This document shows, in pieces, positions 33,723-43,652 of a DNA stretch of 64,000 nucleotides (positions are counted from its first letter, which is position 1; every line of letters starts with the position of its first letter). The notes under the pieces are model-generated. The model had not been told where the DNA came from. It saw nothing but the letters and a program-made list of their open reading frames with translations, and searched no databases. The stretch is from contig NZ_CP015455.1 in the NCBI RefSeq assembly GCF_001888165.1, positions 3,032,001 through 3,096,000 on the forward strand, in the 5' to 3' direction. The DNA comes from Syntrophotalea acetylenica (GTDB taxonomy: Bacteria > Desulfobacterota > Desulfuromonadia > Desulfuromonadales > Syntrophotaleaceae). The position numbers and the translations under genes are program-made.

Positions 33723-36700
33723 TCAGCGGAATTCGATCTTGTAAAACAGATCGACACCACTTTCCTCACCGGTGGCCGACTCCAGTTCCCAGTGCTTGCC
33801 GAGACTGTAGCGCAGGCGGAACTCCTGTGTATTGCTGAACAGCGACTGCCCGATGCTGACATACAGACTGGGACTGAGGTATTTTCCGATGGTCAGCATG
33901 GAGCCGGCAACATCGTCCACGCCGGAACCGCCGCCGGCTTCAAATCCCAGCACATCGACCCCCAGCTGGCGTTTGAGGCGGTCGCGCATCACCACCGACT
34001 CCCCCTGCGACAGCAGCAGACCGCCGGCGGTCATCAGCAGGTCGGCTTCCCCGGCGTTGCGGGCCGAGGCACGCCCGAGGATGATGTAGGCCAGCCGGTC
34101 GCTGTCGGACATGGCCGGATCGGAAGTGAGCTTGACCACCGGCGCGCGGGGGGTGCCGCTGACCTGGACGCCGGCCTTGACCTTGCCAACCGTGCGCAAG
34201 GCAACGATATCCAGGGCGGGTTGATCGAGAGGTCCATGGAAAAGCAGATTGCCGCGGGTAATATCGAGACGGGTGCCGTAGGCGGCATACAGACCCTCGG
34301 CCACGCTGATGCGCCCTTCGGCAGTCATCGCCTCGGCGCCGATATCGGTCAGGCGCAGCTCGCCGGTCAGACGGGCATCGAGCCCGTAGGCCTTGACCAG
34401 CACATGGTCCCCCAGCAGCAGCCGGATATCGCTCCGGATATGAAAATCACCGGCGGTTTTTTCCGGAACCGGCTGCCCTACCAGCACCACATCATCGCTG
34501 GGGGTGATGACCGAGGGTTTCTTGTTGTCCCGGATCAGCACCTCGGGCAGCTTCACCGTGCCGGTGAGCCGGAGTCCCGAAGCGGTGCCATGCAGTTGCA
34601 GATCGGGATCGGCCATGACCTGCAGTTCCGGCAGATTGATCAGCTGCACGCGGTGGCCCTTCAGGGTCAGGTCATAATCAGCCGGCTTCCAGTCGCGCAA
34701 CTGCAGGGAACCCTGCCCCTGCAGGGTTCCTTCACCCGACTGCAGCGCCAGGTTATCGATCAGGACACGATCTTTGTCAAGTCGTGCCAGCAACGCCACC
34801 TTCCTCAGTTCGATGCCGGCGACGGGCAGATAGGCACCAGCATCGAGCAGACGTGCGGTACCGCTCAGCTGCGGCTGTGCCCAGGTCCCCCGGCCACGCA
34901 GTTCAAGTTCCAGGCGGCCGCGGCTTTCCTGCACCGCTCCCGGCAGCAAGGCCGTAAGCAGCCCCAGCTCGCTGCTGCGACCGTCAACGGCGATATCCAG
35001 TTCACCCTCCGGTGAAATTCGTACCGGCAGCCGTGCCGGCACCGGCAAACGGAAGGTGCCGTGCAGCCGGCCGTATTCCCCCAGTTGCAGATCGGTGCGG
35101 CCACGCAACCAGGCCTCGCGCCAGTGCAGGGCGATGGTGGCGTTCTGCACCGGGATGCGAATCTGCCCGTGGTCGCCGCGACCGACAATCTCACCGTCGG
35201 CGATGGCCAGCTCTCCGTCCGCGGCCAGCTGACGACCGCCGGACAGGTCCCCCTGCAAACGGCCCGTCAGCCTTCCTTTGACGACAGTCCCGGCGGGCAG
35301 CAGGGACGCAAACGGCTGCAGGTTCAGATCCTGCCAGGAGACCTGCCAACGGGCCTGTCCGGGCAGGGAAAAAGCCTTGCCGGGACCACCCTGAAGGGTT
35401 CCCTCAAGCCGCCCCCCCTGCTTGAAAACCGCCTCCATGGCGGCTTGCAGGCGGGCGGGCGTCCAGGACAGGCTGGTTTCGGCAGCGGTCCATTCCAGAC
35501 GCAGACCCTCGCCTTCGAAGCTGCCGACGGCCTGCAGCTCGGCGCGCGCCTCGAAATCCGTAGCGCTTCGTTGCCGCCAGGAGGCCCTGCCGCTGGTGCG
35601 GCCTGCAATCCGGCTTGCCGGAAGCCAGTCCTGCGCATGGGCCAGCCGCAGGTTCCGCCAATCCAGCTGGGCCTGACCGGTCAGGGGCGTAAAATGGATC
35701 TTTGCCGAAGCCGACAGCTGTTCCTGCCCCCCCCCTTCCAGTTGCATGGGGGCAAGGCTCAGATCCTTTCCGGACAAGGCCAGTGCCGCAGGGGTGGCCA
35801 ACCGCAGGACCCCGACGGCGTCCCGCAGAGTCAGATCGGTCAGCCGTCCCTGCCAGCGGGATGACGCGTAGCCCCCGTCCAGAGCCAGCGCCAGCTCTGC
35901 CTGACGCGGGAGCGCCAGTCGCGCCGTCAGGTTGTGCCGCTCCAGGCTGCCCTGTCCGCTCAGGGCCAGCGAGGGGACGAGAAAGCCCCCATGGTTCAAA
36001 CCCTGCACGCGGATATCGACCTGGCCGGCGCGCTGTTGCGCAAGGCTGGCAGCAAGCTGCATCTGCTGAATCGCCAGCTCCTGGCGTTGCAGCGCGCGTG
36101 CCGTTGCATCGAGCTTTCCTTCCACTTGCCCGTCGCGCCAGCGCAGCCAGCCCCGCCCCTGCAGCGCCCCTCTCACACCCGGCAGCAGTCCCGCCAGGTC
36201 CTCCACGGCAGCACGAAAATCGATGCGCTGCCGCAACCGTCCCCGTGCAGCGAGATCGACTCCGCGACTTTTCAGTTCCAGCGACGCGACATCGACATCG
36301 CCATCCTGCATGCTGGCTTCGATGCGACCTCGCAGCGGATAGCCGCGCAGCGTGCTTGGCAACAACCGAACCTGGACCGCGGCGACGTCCTGCCCGGCGT
36401 CGCGGCGGCTCCATGAGGCTTGCCCCTGCAGGTTGATATCGCCCGGCCAGGCCAGGCCGGCCGCCTCGGGATTCAGATTCCGGCCGTTGAATGTACCCCT
36501 TGCCTCCAGCTGCGGCGTCCAGCGCAGGACGCCGCTTCCTTCGATAACGCCTTCCAGACCGGACAGACGGAGGCTGGTGAGGCTCAGGGTTTCCCGATCA
36601 CCACTGAAAGCCGTTTCCAGGCGCAGGTTGCGCCAGTCGGCGCCGTTATTGCTCAACGCCAGCCTACCGCCGAAGGCCTCCGGATCGGCGTGCAAAGCGA

Positions 36701-37652
36701 GGCTGCCGCTCAGACGGGTTTGTTGGCCCGCGATGTACGCCAGATCCATATCCTTGAAATCGCCGGTAAAGTCCGCTCGCGGTCTGGTCTCCGCCCAGTC
36801 GATGGTCGCCTTGCCATGCAGGGACCCGCGTGCCGACAACAGGCTCAAATCCACGTTGTCAAAGCTCAGAGCGGTCGGCGCCAGGACGAAAGGCGTTGTA
36901 AGCAGCACGCCGCCGGCTACCGGCGCATGCCCGCCGAGCCGCAAGCTTCCGGTCAGCTTTCCAAAATCTCCGGGACGAGCCCCCAGGGCCAGCAGCACGG
37001 GGAGGTCGGTCCTTGAATCCGGCCTGGCCAGGCTTGCAGCCTGCAGCCACAGGCCGGGTTCGCGCCAGTCGATCCGCGCCCTGGCGGTCAGGGCTCCGGC
37101 CTCGCACAAACCGACAAGCAAAGGGATATGCAGCCGACGCCGGGCCCATTTGGCCCTGGCCGCCAGGCCTTCCAGATAAAAGCTCTGCGTATCCGAAAAT
37201 TTCCAGGAGAGGCGCCGTATTTGCAGATCTTCCAGGGTTATGCGCACCCGGCCCAACCAGTCGGGCAGCGCCGGCCAGCTCAGATTAAGCGGTTGCAGCG
37301 GCTGGTCCTGTTCGGCGGCGGTGACAAGGTGTACTTCTTCCAGATGCAAAGCACGGATCCGCAAATGACGGGGCAGCAGGCCGGTTGCACGCCAGCGCCA
37401 TGCCAGTCGCTTGATGGAGGCCTGCCCGCCCTCCCAGCGCACCGTCACCCCCGACAGCACCATGGCATCAGAAAGCCGGCCCTCGATGGACTGCACCGCG
37501 ACCGTCTCTGGCATGCGACCCACCAGGGTACGAACCAGCCACGCCGATCCCCGGGAGGTGGCCATGACCCAGTAACTTCCGGCCGTCAGACCAAGAAAAA
37601 CCAGCAACCCCAGGCCGACGAGAAGATAAAGGATATTCCGCTTACCAGCCAT
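33723..37652 (-). CDS. tamB: Translocation and assembly module protein TamB
   Basis: 1309 residues. An N-terminal signal anchor (about residues 5-27) is followed by a very long, repetitive beta-rich region typical of AsmA/TamB lipid-bridge proteins, and the conserved C-terminal TamB (DUF490) domain (about 1000-1309: LLFHGPLDQPALDIVALRTVG, VSGTPRAPVVKLTSDPAMSD, DRLAYIILGR). Spans the periplasm and works with TamA in outer-membrane protein or phospholipid transport. Overlaps the tamA stop by 11 bp. The amino-acid count includes many Gly/Leu/Arg/Gln, as in other GC-rich relatives. Confidence 0.94.
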   Translation of the reverse strand: MAGKRNILYLLVGLGLLVFLGLTAGSYWVMATSRGSAWLVRTLVGRMPETVAVQSIEGRLSDAMVLSGVTVRWEGGQASIKRLAWRWRATGLLPRHLRIRALHLEEVHLVTAAEQDQPLQPLNLSWPALPDWLGRVRITLEDLQIRRLSWKFSDTQSFYLEGLAARAKWARRRLHIPLLVGLCEAGALTARARIDWREPGLWLQAASLARPDSRTDLPVLLALGARPGDFGKLTGSLRLGGHAPVAGGVLLTTPFVLAPTALSFDNVDLSLLSARGSLHGKATIDWAETRPRADFTGDFKDMDLAYIAGQQTRLSGSLALHADPEAFGGRLALSNNGADWRNLRLETAFSGDRETLSLTSLRLSGLEGVIEGSGVLRWTPQLEARGTFNGRNLNPEAAGLAWPGDINLQGQASWSRRDAGQDVAAVQVRLLPSTLRGYPLRGRIEASMQDGDVDVASLELKSRGVDLAARGRLRQRIDFRAAVEDLAGLLPGVRGALQGRGWLRWRDGQVEGKLDATARALQRQELAIQQMQLAASLAQQRAGQVDIRVQGLNHGGFLVPSLALSGQGSLERHNLTARLALPRQAELALALDGGYASSRWQGRLTDLTLRDAVGVLRLATPAALALSGKDLSLAPMQLEGGGQEQLSASAKIHFTPLTGQAQLDWRNLRLAHAQDWLPASRIAGRTSGRASWRQRSATDFEARAELQAVGSFEGEGLRLEWTAAETSLSWTPARLQAAMEAVFKQGGRLEGTLQGGPGKAFSLPGQARWQVSWQDLNLQPFASLLPAGTVVKGRLTGRLQGDLSGGRQLAADGELAIADGEIVGRGDHGQIRIPVQNATIALHWREAWLRGRTDLQLGEYGRLHGTFRLPVPARLPVRISPEGELDIAVDGRSSELGLLTALLPGAVQESRGRLELELRGRGTWAQPQLSGTARLLDAGAYLPVAGIELRKVALLARLDKDRVLIDNLALQSGEGTLQGQGSLQLRDWKPADYDLTLKGHRVQLINLPELQVMADPDLQLHGTASGLRLTGTVKLPEVLIRDNKKPSVITPSDDVVLVGQPVPEKTAGDFHIRSDIRLLLGDHVLVKAYGLDARLTGELRLTDIGAEAMTAEGRISVAEGLYAAYGTRLDITRGNLLFHGPLDQPALDIVALRTVGKVKAGVQVSGTPRAPVVKLTSDPAMSDSDRLAYIILGRASARNAGEADLLMTAGGLLLSQGESVVMRDRLKRQLGVDVLGFEAGGGSGVDDVAGSMLTIGKYLSPSLYVSIGQSLFSNTQEFRLRYSLGKHWELESATGEESGVDLFYKIEFR

Positions 37653-39426
37653 AACCGATACTCAGATGAATGCGGCAGGACGGGTCGTCTTCCCCGACCT
37701 GCCGGGCGATGTCCAGTCGCACCGGGCCAACCGGCGTATAATAACGCACCCCCAGCCCCGCACCCTGGGCCAGCCGGATGTGGCCGGGATCGTCAAAAGC
37801 GTTGCCGACATCGTAAAATACCGCCAATCCCCATTTTTCACCAAGAGCCCGTTCCAGCTCAAGACTGCCAACCAACAGATATTCGCCGCCGACAACGTCG
37901 CCGTTGTCGTCCCTGGGACCGAGGGACTGGTAGGCATAACCGCGCACGCTCTGGTCACCGCCGGCGAAAAAGCGCAGCGATGCCGGTATCTTTTCCAGCG
38001 GCTCGTTCTGCAGGGACCATCCGGCATTGATACGGGACAGCAGCGACAACTGCCCCGGCAGTCCCAGCAGAATGTTGCCGGAAGCCATAAACTGCAGCAG
38101 CCCGATATCGGAACCGAGATAAGGATGCCCGCCACGCACCTCGATGCTGTAATGGTAACCGTTTTTTGGCCGGATCAGGCTGCGATAGTGACGGTGGGAA
38201 AAGCGCGCCCCCGGCAGCACCATGCGCATGCCATCGGAGGCCTCACCCACGGTGTAATCTTCGTGGAAAATCTGCAGATAGGTGGAGAATTTTCGGCCGT
38301 TTTTAAGATCCCACATTCGTTCCGCCTCAACGCCGAGCTTGCTGGACAGAAAGGTGTCGGCATCCTCCCGCTCATAGGTGAGCCGCAGGGCGGTAAAACT
38401 GTTGAGACTCTCCGCATCGGGCCAGACATAGGAAGCGCCGACCGTCTGCGCCTTTTGGGCCAGATTGGCCTTGAGATTCAGTTCGTGGCCGCGATTGAAA
38501 ATGTTCAGGTCCCGATATAGCAGCGACATGCGTGCGCCGGTATCGGTGCCGTACCCGATACCGGGACGCAGCCGCCGCGACGGCGACGGTTCAAGCAGTA
38601 CATTCACGGGGATGCGCCGATCCTTGGCATTCTCGCGATCGGCAACCAGCCGGATGTCGCTGAAACGGTCGGAATCGAGCAGTTGCAGCTGCGTTTCGCC
38701 AAGACTGGCATGGGAGAAGATATCGCCGGGCTCGAATGTCAGAAACCGCCGCAAGAAAGCCTCGGGGTAATCCTGCGCGCCGACAAAACGCCCCTCACCG
38801 AAATAGTATCGAGGCCCGGTATCCATCTCCAGGGCGATTTCCGTCGCAAGGGCAGCGACATCGACACGAATTTCATGTACCGAAAAAGCCGCGTCCAAAT
38901 AGCCGAGTTCCAGCGCCTTATCGAGTAATTCCTTCTTGAATTCTTCATAAACGGCCTGATCCAGAGGATCACCAACCTTCAGCGGAAAAGAATCCGCCAG
39001 CCTGGTCAAGGCGCCCCGTGCGCTACCCGGGCCGACAACAGCCACCCGCCGTTTCGTCACCCGCACCGGCTCACCGGGAGAAATGTTCACCTTGATCAAC
39101 TGGCCGTCGGCGGCTTCTTCCAGATGGCTTTCGACCTGTGGGGTGAAATATCCGAAAGGCTGCATGGCCAGCGCGACCTGCTGCGGAATTTGCGCCATAT
39201 ACCGTTCCATCCAGCGCCGATCGATCTGGCCATCGCGGACCAGTCCCGGCGGCAGAGCCAGCGCCGCTTCCACATTGGCACGCACCGCACCTTCAAGTCC
39301 CGCTAGCTGCAAACGCAACGGTTCGGCAGCATGGGCCCATCCCGCAACAACGAAAAACAGCAACAGCAGCCCGCCCGCGGCCGCCGCAAATTTCACGGAG
39401 ATTCCATGTCGCCTTGCTTGCCGCAT
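37642..39426 (-). CDS. tamA: Outer-membrane assembly factor TamA (Omp85 family)
   Basis: 594 residues: signal peptide (hydrophobic 15-32, cleavage near AHA), three POTRA-type domains (about 40-270) and a C-terminal Omp85 16-stranded barrel with FFAGGDQSVRGYAYQSLGP (the VRGF/Y loop-6 motif) near 500 and GPVRLDIA near 572, ending in an aromatic (GYGW). ATG at 39426 has a weak ribosome site; GTG ten codons in also leaves a full signal peptide. Operon with tamB. Confidence 0.93.
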   Translation of the reverse strand: MRQARRHGISVKFAAAAGGLLLLFFVVAGWAHAAEPLRLQLAGLEGAVRANVEAALALPPGLVRDGQIDRRWMERYMAQIPQQVALAMQPFGYFTPQVESHLEEAADGQLIKVNISPGEPVRVTKRRVAVVGPGSARGALTRLADSFPLKVGDPLDQAVYEEFKKELLDKALELGYLDAAFSVHEIRVDVAALATEIALEMDTGPRYYFGEGRFVGAQDYPEAFLRRFLTFEPGDIFSHASLGETQLQLLDSDRFSDIRLVADRENAKDRRIPVNVLLEPSPSRRLRPGIGYGTDTGARMSLLYRDLNIFNRGHELNLKANLAQKAQTVGASYVWPDAESLNSFTALRLTYEREDADTFLSSKLGVEAERMWDLKNGRKFSTYLQIFHEDYTVGEASDGMRMVLPGARFSHRHYRSLIRPKNGYHYSIEVRGGHPYLGSDIGLLQFMASGNILLGLPGQLSLLSRINAGWSLQNEPLEKIPASLRFFAGGDQSVRGYAYQSLGPRDDNGDVVGGEYLLVGSLELERALGEKWGLAVFYDVGNAFDDPGHIRLAQGAGLGVRYYTPVGPVRLDIARQVGEDDPSCRIHLSIGYGW

Positions 39427-39810
39427 CTTTGCCCGCCGTCACAGCATCGTGGGATCACATTTATTCTGCAGACCGCAGAAACTGCCCTGAAAAACGCCAT
39501 CATGCACCAATGCCAGCCCCGCGTCCATAAGCATTTGATATATCACATCACTTTTTGGAAAACCTTGCCGCGGCACAGGTGTTTATTACCGATGATATCG
39601 CAAAAAACGTCCAACATGTAGAGCCGCGAGCAGGATTTTCGGCCCCGTGGCGCCGCCCCTTTCGGCAATGGTTATTATGGAAAAAAATCCCCTTTGCGGT
39701 ATGAAAAATCGTGCTAGAATGGCTGCTTGTTTTTGCGTGCGGGATGGATAGCTGGTACCCGGACATACCGGCAGCGGTCCCTCCTGGCGAAAAGCTTCAA
39801 GGAGGCGCGA
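39427..39810. other. Intergenic region upstream of tamA and the ThDP enzyme
   Basis: 384 bp between divergent genes. A weak TTTGCG-N16-TAGAAT pair near 39693-39720 may be the plus-strand promoter. No RNA, repeat or small gene could be supported. Confidence 0.3.
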
Positions 39811-41532
39811 ATGACTTTAAGCGATCTTATCGTCCATTATCTCGAAAAACTTGGCGTCGAATATGTCTTCGGCATCCCGGGCAGCCCCCTGGGCCCCTTG
39901 TTCGACGCCCTCAGGCGCAGCGAGCAACGCGGCGGGCCGCGCATGGTACTGACCCGCCATGAGGCCGGCGCCGCCTTCATTGCCGACGGCTATGCCCGAG
40001 AGAGCGGCAAACTCGGCGTCTGCTGTGCCACCACCGGTCCCGGCGTTACCAACCTGATTACCGGCGTGGCGTCGGCCTGTGCCGAACAGGTTCCCATGCT
40101 GGTCCTCACCCCCCAGACGCGCCTGCGTGATCTCGGGTCCGGATGTTTTCAGGACTCGTCGCGCAACGGCATCGACGTGGTGAGCATGCTCGAACCATGC
40201 ACGGTCTACAATGCAACCGTAACCCATCCCGATCAGTTGGAAAGAAAGCTGGCGGCGGCCTTGACCGCGGCCCTCGGCAACCCCGGCGGCCCCGCACACC
40301 TGAGCATCCCCATCGATATATTCGCCGCCGAAGCCGATTGGCCGCCCCGGTTTTCCCTGCTGCCACAACTCCTGGCCAGGCCGCACGCGACACTGGATAT
40401 CGCGGGGCTGGAAAACCTGTGCGCGGAGATCTCCGCAACGCTCGGTCGCGGAGCAGGACTCTGCGTACTGGTGGGACACGGCGCTGCCGATGCCGGGCAC
40501 GATATCGAGCGCTTCGCCGAACTGACCGGCGCGACCCTGATCACCACGCCCCGTGGCAAGTCGGTCATCAATCCCTACCATGGCCAGGCACGGGGAGTGT
40601 TCGGCATGTCCGGACACGCTTCGTCCCGCGCCGCCCTGACCGACCCGAAAGTCGAGCTGATCCTGGCTGCCGGCAGCAATCTCGGAGAATGGTCAACCGG
40701 CAAATGGGATGCGGTGCTCATGAACGACAGGCTGGTGCACCTGCACAGCGAGCGCCGCTGGTTCGAGCGTTCGCCCATGGCCCGGCTGCAGGTGGAAGGC
40801 GATCTGGTCACCCTGTTCCGCGAGCTCAACAACCGCATTGAACAATGGCAGAGCGAAGGTCGCCTGCCGGTGCCGGAAAAACCCGCACAAAGCGGCACGG
40901 CCGCACCCGCCGCTTACATTCCTGCCGGCATCGAGGTCGCCGATCCGGCCTGTTGCGCTACGGACCGAGGCGACACCCCGATCAAGGCGCCACAGGTCTA
41001 TGCCGAACTGCTCAGACGGTTGCCGCAGGCAACCCGCTATTTTATCGACAACAGCAACAGCGTGCCCTGGTCCATCCATTATTTCTTCCATCCCCGTCCG
41101 CGCCATTACCACCTGTCCATCGAGTTCGCCACCATGGCCTGGGCGGTGGGTGCCGCGGTCGGCGGCGCTTTCGGCAACCCGGACGCGCCCTCGGTCTGCA
41201 TTGCCGGAGACGGCTGCTACCTTATGAGCGGCCAGGAAATCACCGTCGCGGTGGAACGGCGGCTGCCGGTGCTGTTCGTGATCCTCAACGACCGGGCCTA
41301 TGGACTGATCCGGCATGGCCACCGCATCGCCGGCAAGGAAGACGCCGATTTCTCCATACCGCCGGTCGATTTCGCCATGCTGGGACGTGCCGCGGGCGCG
41401 GAGGCTTTCACCATCCGCTCCCTGCAGGATTTTGACCGGCTCGACTGGCAGGCCCTCGCCGAACGCCAAGGGCCGACAGTGCTTGAGGTCATGATCGATG
41501 CGGAGGCAGAGCCGCCTATCGCCATGGCCTGA
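39811..41532 (+). CDS. ThDP-dependent enzyme, acetolactate-synthase-like
   Basis: 573 residues with the three ThDP-enzyme domains. The N-terminal PYR domain has VFGIPGSPLGPLFDAL and RHEAGAAFIADGYARESGK (catalytic Glu in RHE); the C-terminal PP domain has GDGCYLMSGQEITVAVERRLPVLFVILND, the GDG...N diphosphate motif. It is closest to the acetolactate synthase large-subunit/benzoylformate decarboxylase group, but no regulatory subunit is adjacent, so classical IlvB function is doubtful; the N-terminal SPL in place of the usual GGA-type signature points to a divergent substrate. AAGGAGG precedes the ATG. Confidence 0.75.
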   Translation: MTLSDLIVHYLEKLGVEYVFGIPGSPLGPLFDALRRSEQRGGPRMVLTRHEAGAAFIADGYARESGKLGVCCATTGPGVTNLITGVASACAEQVPMLVLTPQTRLRDLGSGCFQDSSRNGIDVVSMLEPCTVYNATVTHPDQLERKLAAALTAALGNPGGPAHLSIPIDIFAAEADWPPRFSLLPQLLARPHATLDIAGLENLCAEISATLGRGAGLCVLVGHGAADAGHDIERFAELTGATLITTPRGKSVINPYHGQARGVFGMSGHASSRAALTDPKVELILAAGSNLGEWSTGKWDAVLMNDRLVHLHSERRWFERSPMARLQVEGDLVTLFRELNNRIEQWQSEGRLPVPEKPAQSGTAAPAAYIPAGIEVADPACCATDRGDTPIKAPQVYAELLRRLPQATRYFIDNSNSVPWSIHYFFHPRPRHYHLSIEFATMAWAVGAAVGGAFGNPDAPSVCIAGDGCYLMSGQEITVAVERRLPVLFVILNDRAYGLIRHGHRIAGKEDADFSIPPVDFAMLGRAAGAEAFTIRSLQDFDRLDWQALAERQGPTVLEVMIDAEAEPPIAMA

Positions 41533-41549
41533 AGGTCCTTTTTCACACA

Positions 41550-41589
41550 AACAGACAGGGCGGATGCCGCAACCTCCGCCCTGTCTGTT
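41550..41589. terminator. Terminator-like hairpin between convergent genes
   Basis: AACAGACAGGGCGGA and its exact complement form a 15-bp stem with a 10-nt loop. T-runs on either side are weak (TTGTTTC on plus, TTGTGTG on minus). Confidence 0.65.
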
Positions 41590-41592
41590 GTT

Positions 41593-42378
41593 TCAGGCCA
41601 GGTCGCCGGCGATGAGGGCGGCGCCGATGGCACCGTTGAGCTGGGGATGCGCGGCAGTATGCACGTCGCGCTGCAGCTCATCTTCGAAAGCGGCTACCAG
41701 TCCTGGGTTGAGACCGCCGCCGCCGGTCAGCAGCACCTCGCCGTACAAACCGGCCTTGCGGGCCATGACCGCAATGCGTTTGGCCATGGCCACGTGAATA
41801 CCCGCCACGATGTCAACCGGGTCCTGCCGCCTTGCCAGCAGCGATATCACCTCCGATTCAGCAAATACCACGCACATGCTGTTGATCTGGCACGGCAGTC
41901 TGGAACGCAGGGCCATGGGGCCGATATCCCGCACCGGCAAATCGAGCACCCGCGCCAGCGCCTCCAGAAAACGCCCCGTACCGGCGGCGCACTTGTCATT
42001 CATGACAAAATTTTTGATACCGCCATCCTCTTCAAGCACAATCACCTTGCTGTCCTGGCCGCCGACGTCGATCACCGTGCGGATATCGACTCCGGCCGGT
42101 GCCGCCCACCGCGCACCGGCGGCATGGGCGCGAATCTCCGTCACGTGGTCATGGGCGATATCGATCTGCCGGCGGCTGTAGCCGGTGGCGAAAATGCCGG
42201 TCACGGCTTCGACGGCACAATCTTTCTCCCGACACGACTCCTGCAGAACCTGGCGCGCGGTTTCCCGCGCATCGATTCCGGTCGGTGCGGTTTTCGTGCC
42301 ACACAGATTGCCCCCTGCGTCCACCAGCGCCACCTTGAGATAGGTGGATCCGGCATCAATCCCTGCGAACAGGCTCAT
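41593..42378 (-). CDS. ATP-dependent activator/reductase of 2-hydroxyacyl-CoA-dehydratase type (HgdC/DCCP-R-like)
   Basis: 261-residue ASKHA ATPase. GIDAGSTYLKVAL (phosphate 1), DVGGQDSKVI (phosphate 2) and LLTGGGGLNPGLV (adenosine) are all present. Cys in NDKCAAGTGRF and in MCVVFAESEV are the two ligands per monomer for the bridging [4Fe-4S] cluster of the dimer. Such proteins use ATP to push a low-potential electron into a partner. Its start overlaps the stop of the partner gene (ATGA). Name assigned by family; the double-cubane reductase assignment is inferred from the single-partner context. Confidence 0.87.
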   Translation of the reverse strand: MSLFAGIDAGSTYLKVALVDAGGNLCGTKTAPTGIDARETARQVLQESCREKDCAVEAVTGIFATGYSRRQIDIAHDHVTEIRAHAAGARWAAPAGVDIRTVIDVGGQDSKVIVLEEDGGIKNFVMNDKCAAGTGRFLEALARVLDLPVRDIGPMALRSRLPCQINSMCVVFAESEVISLLARRQDPVDIVAGIHVAMAKRIAVMARKAGLYGEVLLTGGGGLNPGLVAAFEDELQRDVHTAAHPQLNGAIGAALIAGDLA

Positions 42379-43652
42379 CGGCCGACTCCCTTCCGTTTTT
42401 TTTCCCGGATCATCTCGACAAAGGCCTCGACCCGGGTACGCAGCTGCTCGATATCCTCGGGGTTATAATCGGTTTCGATGCGCAGCACCGGCACCCCCAG
42501 TTCCGCCATCAGCGCCTCCACCCGCAGCAGTTCAAAATCGTAAATGACACAGCCCTTCAGGACATGGTAGAGCACCCCTTCAATACGGAAATCGGCAACT
42601 GCCTGGCGCAAGCGAAACAGCCGGTCCTCGTTGGGAGCGAAACTGGGACAGGTGCAGGGCATCAGATAACGCGACGCCAGGGCCACCATCATGTCCTCCA
42701 TGGTGTTTTCCACCGCCCCCACCGGATCGTACAGATAGCGGTCACCGATACAGGACTCATCGGTCACCAGCATGCCGCCCATCTCTTCGATCAGAAGCGG
42801 CAGTTTCCAGTTGGGAAATACCGGCGGCGCACCAGCCAGCATGATACGCGGCGCGCGCCGGTCGAAAGCCGAGCGGCCATCGGCCTGACGCTGCGCAATT
42901 TCATCATTCAGCAAAGTCATGGCCTCGCACCAGCTTTCGGCCCGGTCGTAGGCAAAAGCATGCAGCGCCAACGCGGCTTCGCTGCCCCGCACCGCCGGCA
43001 AATCCCCCTGGCGCAGTTCGTAGAGACGCCGGGCCTGGTGCCGGGCACGGCCGAGCAGAGCGATGGCCTGCGCCAGACCGCGGCGGCCGATGCGGTTTCC
43101 GGTGAGGCGTTCCAGATCACTCTTGAAGCCATACAGCTGCTCGAGCCACTGGCGCCGCGCCCCCTCGCTTTCCTTGACATGAGGCACCTCCAGCACCCGC
43201 ACATTCTGATGGCGGGACAGTTCCTCGGCCATCTTGCGCTTGGCGTCGCAGGTGGTCGGCACCACCACCATATCGCACAGCGCATAGAGCGATGGCGCGC
43301 CAAGGACGGTGCTTCCCAGGGACGCCTTGACCACCGGGCAGGCATCGCGCGGGGCCAGCTCGTCACCCGCGCAGGAAGCCTCGTAGCTGCCACCGCACAA
43401 ACGCAGCGGCAAGGCGCCCGCCGCATAAACGAGCTCCTCGGGCGCCATGACACAGTACAAACCGACCACCCCGGGGCGCCCGGCAGGTTCTTCCGGAAGC
43501 TGTGGCAGACAATCCTCCACGTAAACGGAACGCATCAGGTCGATGAAATAACCAAGCCGCGCCGGACGTTCGGCAGCGGCTTCCATACCGCGCAGCACCG
43601 CCTCGGAGGAGCGCCCCAGGGCGCGCAGAAATCGTTGCTTGCGTTTACTCAT
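42375..43652 (-). CDS. HgdB-family protein, probable double-cubane cluster protein
   Basis: 425 residues of the 2-hydroxyglutaryl-CoA dehydratase D-component family. LYCVMAPEELVYAAGALPLRL near 61, DACPVVKASLGST near 100, VPTTCDAKRKMAEEL near 130 and GVLYHVLKGCVIYDFELL near 365 contain the conserved Cys positions. Only one such subunit is present, with an activator but no CoA-transferase or second dehydratase subunit. That is the arrangement of double-cubane proteins, which reduce small substrates such as acetylene in vitro, rather than of true dehydratases. GGGAGGAGAG precedes the ATG. Confidence 0.8.
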   Translation of the reverse strand: MSKRKQRFLRALGRSSEAVLRGMEAAAERPARLGYFIDLMRSVYVEDCLPQLPEEPAGRPGVVGLYCVMAPEELVYAAGALPLRLCGGSYEASCAGDELAPRDACPVVKASLGSTVLGAPSLYALCDMVVVPTTCDAKRKMAEELSRHQNVRVLEVPHVKESEGARRQWLEQLYGFKSDLERLTGNRIGRRGLAQAIALLGRARHQARRLYELRQGDLPAVRGSEAALALHAFAYDRAESWCEAMTLLNDEIAQRQADGRSAFDRRAPRIMLAGAPPVFPNWKLPLLIEEMGGMLVTDESCIGDRYLYDPVGAVENTMEDMMVALASRYLMPCTCPSFAPNEDRLFRLRQAVADFRIEGVLYHVLKGCVIYDFELLRVEALMAELGVPVLRIETDYNPEDIEQLRTRVEAFVEMIREKKRKGVGR

